From contig CANLLN010000004.1 in the NCBI GenBank assembly GCA_947491945.1, positions 211,552-275,551 of the forward strand: a stretch of 64,000 bases of DNA, given 5' to 3'. This document shows, in pieces, positions 61,925-64,000 of the stretch (positions within the stretch are counted from its first letter, which is position 1; each line of letters begins with the position of its first letter). A model generated the notes under the pieces. The model did not search any database. It was given only the letters and a program-made list of their open reading frames with translations, and had not been told where the DNA came from. A program made the position numbers and the translations under genes. Origin of the DNA: an uncultured Carboxylicivirga sp. (lineage in GTDB: Bacteria; Bacteroidota; Bacteroidia; Bacteroidales; Marinilabiliaceae).

Positions 61925-62094
61925 GAAAATGTTAAGATATTAACACAGTGTTATAAAGAAGTTTTTTTTGTTGAAAAACTTTTATTTCGTCATAGCAATT
62001 GATATTTTTGACACGTGTTTAGCTGACTTTTGTAGAACAGGAATAAAGGAGACTGAAGTAGGCGACACAAAACAAACATGCAAATAACAGACAC

Positions 62095-62985
62095 ATGAAA
62101 AATTTTAGTTTGAGCGGCTCAATTGTGGCAATAGTAACCCCATTTAAGGCCAATGGGGAGATTGATGTGAATGCTTTTGATGAGCTGATCGATTGGCATG
62201 TGGCAAATGGAACACGAGGTCTTGTGGTATGTGGCACCACGGGCGAAACGCCTGCACTTACGGGCGATGAGGATGCTTTTATGATTGAACGTGCCGTGCA
62301 GCGCGTGGCAGGACGGATTCCTGTAATTGCTGGCACGGGCAGCAATTCAACTGACGAATGTATTAAGTATACTCAAAAGGCAGAGGCGATTGGAGTTGAT
62401 GCTGTATTGGTGGTTGGGCCTTACTATAACAAACCGACCGAGAAGGGCATGTACATGCATTTTTCATCAGTGGCAGAGGCTGTTGATGTGCCTGTTATTT
62501 TGTATAACGTACCTGGGCGCACCGGTTCCAGTATCTCAGTGGCCAATACCATTAAGCTGGCCAATACCTATCATAATATTGTGGGTATCAAGGAGGCCTC
62601 CGGCGACCTGGCCTTGTTTGCCGAACTAGTGGCACAGCGTCCCGAAGGCTTTAAGATTTACAGTGGCGATGATTTTCTGTCTGCGTCGGCTAATTTGTTG
62701 GGGGCCGATGGCTGTATTTCAGTAGTAGCCAATGTTATTCCTAATGATTTTTCTCAACTGATGGAAGCTTCCATAGCAGGTCGCGTGAAGGAAGTGAATA
62801 CTTTGTTTTACAAATACCGTCAGCTGATGGATCTGATGTTTGTGGAATCAAACCCCATACCTGTGAAAACGGCTTTGGCAGCATTAGGCAAGGTGAATGA
62901 GGTTTTTCGATCGCCGATGTGTACCATGGAGGATGAGAATAAAGTGGCTTTGCTAGCTGAGCTTAAGAAATTGAATCTTATGTAG
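62095..62985 (+). CDS. dapA: 4-hydroxy-tetrahydrodipicolinate synthase
   Basis: Condenses pyruvate with aspartate semialdehyde in the diaminopimelate/lysine pathway. The 296-residue TIM barrel has VVCGTTGETPALTGDE (substrate loop with the catalytic Thr-Thr pair), ILYNVPGRTGSSIS (catalytic Tyr in YNVPGRT) and VGIKEASGDL (Schiff-base Lys near 165). Length and order are normal. It works downstream of lysC (7225) with asd between them (not in window). Divergent from an ACT-domain gene. Confidence 0.97.
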   Translation: MKNFSLSGSIVAIVTPFKANGEIDVNAFDELIDWHVANGTRGLVVCGTTGETPALTGDEDAFMIERAVQRVAGRIPVIAGTGSNSTDECIKYTQKAEAIGVDAVLVVGPYYNKPTEKGMYMHFSSVAEAVDVPVILYNVPGRTGSSISVANTIKLANTYHNIVGIKEASGDLALFAELVAQRPEGFKIYSGDDFLSASANLLGADGCISVVANVIPNDFSQLMEASIAGRVKEVNTLFYKYRQLMDLMFVESNPIPVKTALAALGKVNEVFRSPMCTMEDENKVALLAELKKLNLM

Positions 62986-63011
62986 ATATTATAGTTGTTG
63001 TTGGATTGAAT

Positions 63012-63046
63012 AAAAAAGGGTGTTTCAACGGAAGCACTCTTTTTTT
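63012..63046 (+). terminator. Terminator of dapA
   Basis: AAAAAAGGGTG (63012-63022) pairs with CACTCTTTTTT (one G-T pair), continuing into a T-run at 63046. It begins 27 bp after the dapA stop. Confidence 0.88.
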
Positions 63047-63106
63047 ATTGGTTTTTTTCTGCTGAGCCGCGCCCGGTCTATTTTGTAAAAAGACGGTATA
63101 TTTTTT

Positions 63107-63114
63107 TACATTTG
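63107..63114 (+). promoter_or_regulatory. Promoter of the nitroreductase gene
   Basis: TACATTTG (full match to TAnnTTTG) with TTTG at 63082-63085, 21 bp upstream, as the -33 element. ATG follows at 63142. Confidence 0.65.
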
Positions 63115-63141
63115 AGAAACTAACTAAAAATGTAAAAGGCA

Positions 63142-63882
63142 ATGATTGATTTACTGAAGAATCATCGAACCATACGGAAATATACAGATCAAAAGGTGGA
63201 TGAGGCCGTGTTAAATGAGGTGCTAGAGGCTGGTGTCAGGGCTTCTACAACGGGTAATATGCAAGTGTATAGTATGGTGGTAACTCAAGATGATACCATC
63301 AAAACAAAATTGGCACCCTGTCATTTTAATCAGCCCATGATTACCCAGGCTCCTGTGGTTATCACTTTTTGTGCCGATTTCAACCGTTTTAAGAAGTGGT
63401 GCGAATTGCGTAAGGCAGAGCCTGGATACGATAATTTTATTTCATTTGTAACGGCATCCATCGATGCCTTGCTGGTGGCACAAAATGTATGTGTAGCGGC
63501 CGAAGCCAAGGGGCTTGGTATCTGTTATGTGGGAACTACTACTTATCTGGCTGATAAGATTATTGAGGTGTTAAACCTGCCCAAGGGGGTGGTGCCTGTT
63601 ACAACGGTTACACTGGGCTATCCTGCTGAAACTCCCAAGCAGGTGGATCGTCTTCCACTAGCCGCTGTTGTGCATCCCGAAACCTATCAAGATTATTCGG
63701 AAGAGCATATTAATGAGCTATATGCCGAAAAAGAGAGCCTGGAGGAAAATAAAGCCTTTGTTGCGGAAAATAATAAAGAGACACTGGCTCAGGTTTTTAC
63801 CGATGTGCGCTATAAAAAAGCCGACAATGAGCACTTTAGTAAGGTCTTGTTACAAGTGCTGAAGCAGCAGGGGTTTATGTAG
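63142..63882 (+). CDS. Nitroreductase-family FMN oxidoreductase (NfsA-type)
   Basis: 246 residues: NHRTIRKYTDQKVDEAVLNEVLEAGVRASTTGNMQVYS (FMN contact by Arg-x-x-Arg and Ser/Thr-Gly-Asn), ASIDALLVAQNVCVAAEAKGLGICYVGTT (dimer helix and flavin contact) and VPVTTVTLGYPAETPKQVDRLPLAAVVH (C-terminal block). The GLGICYVG and LGYPAE pattern fits NfsA/FRP-type NADPH flavin or nitro reductases. It reduces nitro compounds, quinones or flavins with NAD(P)H; the physiological substrate is unknown. Single gene. Confidence 0.9.
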   Translation: MIDLLKNHRTIRKYTDQKVDEAVLNEVLEAGVRASTTGNMQVYSMVVTQDDTIKTKLAPCHFNQPMITQAPVVITFCADFNRFKKWCELRKAEPGYDNFISFVTASIDALLVAQNVCVAAEAKGLGICYVGTTTYLADKIIEVLNLPKGVVPVTTVTLGYPAETPKQVDRLPLAAVVHPETYQDYSEEHINELYAEKESLEENKAFVAENNKETLAQVFTDVRYKKADNEHFSKVLLQVLKQQGFM

Positions 63883-63945
63883 AAACTCCCACAAACCTTT
63901 AAGTTGCTGATTTATGATATTTGGGGATATTCATAAGTTGACTTA

Positions 63946-63953
63946 TATCTTTG
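63946..63953 (+). promoter_or_regulatory. -7-like element near the right edge
   Basis: TATCTTTG, a full match to TAnnTTTG, with TTTG at 63920-63923 (22 bp away). It would serve a gene starting beyond the window. No gene is seen between 63883 and the end. Confidence 0.45.
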
Positions 63954-64000
63954 ATATCTAGATAATTATTACTATCTTAAAAGTATAACAAAACCCCGAA

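Overview
The window looks like a chromosomal segment of a Bacteroidota member, most likely Bacteroidia of a Marinilabiliales-like lineage (order-level guess, moderate confidence). Supporting signs are a SusC/SusD pair, TonB-linked carboxypeptidase-regulatory domains, BlaI/M56 pairs, a TGS-fused nucleoside kinase, DUF6435 and CIA30 proteins, and many promoters with the Bacteroidota -7 element TAnnTTTG. No rRNA, tRNA, CRISPR array, transposase or phage gene was seen.

Layout. 0-11 kb is housekeeping: an outer-membrane protein cut by the left edge, coaX, a REC-PAS-PAS response regulator, mfd, fbp, lysC, a GldN-like lipoprotein, pyrC and a polyprenol-phosphate glycosyltransferase. At 11.4-13.2 kb an AT-rich S41 peptidase lipoprotein gene is framed by short inverted repeats that resemble the ends of a gene cassette. 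13-24.4 kb holds a nucleoside kinase, a flavoprotein, a divergent dps/oxyR pair with a readable OxyR-type operator, two unrecognised secreted proteins, a DbpA-like helicase, an AAA ATPase with a TTACGTAA operator-like array, and a small NAD(P)-binding protein.

24.5-32.7 kb is a complete phosphate-starvation locus: porin, pstS, pstC, pstA, pstB, phoU, phoB, phoR. Its promoter carries four 7-bp direct repeats on an exact 11-bp period in front of a -7 element, the geometry of a PhoB box. A prolyl-oligopeptidase-family peptidase and an EamA exporter follow.

36.3-46.2 kb is the most interesting part: susC, susD, a PI-PLC/GDPD-like phosphodiesterase, an alkaline phosphatase and two metallophosphoesterases in one direction. 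The susC promoter repeats the Pho-box spacing of the porin promoter, so I infer a phosphate-regulated Sus-like system that imports and dephosphorylates an organophosphate (phospholipid headgroup, phosphoinositide or similar). The island is bracketed by two copies of a terminator-containing repeat, and its right copy is preceded by a decayed EamA fragment, which suggests the block was inserted beside the EamA gene.

46.4-64 kb contains aconitase, a FtsX/MacB-type permease, a truncated SDR followed by DUF6435, SRPBCC and CIA30 proteins (a set I associate with photolyase clusters, here without the photolyase), gapA, two small uncharacterised genes, an exopolysaccharide export module (Wzc-like, Wza-like, tandem SPOR-like protein), a BlaI/M56-TonB pair with overlapping operators, an ACT-domain protein divergent from dapA, and a nitroreductase. 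lysC and dapA both serve aspartate-family amino-acid and diaminopimelate synthesis but are far apart here.
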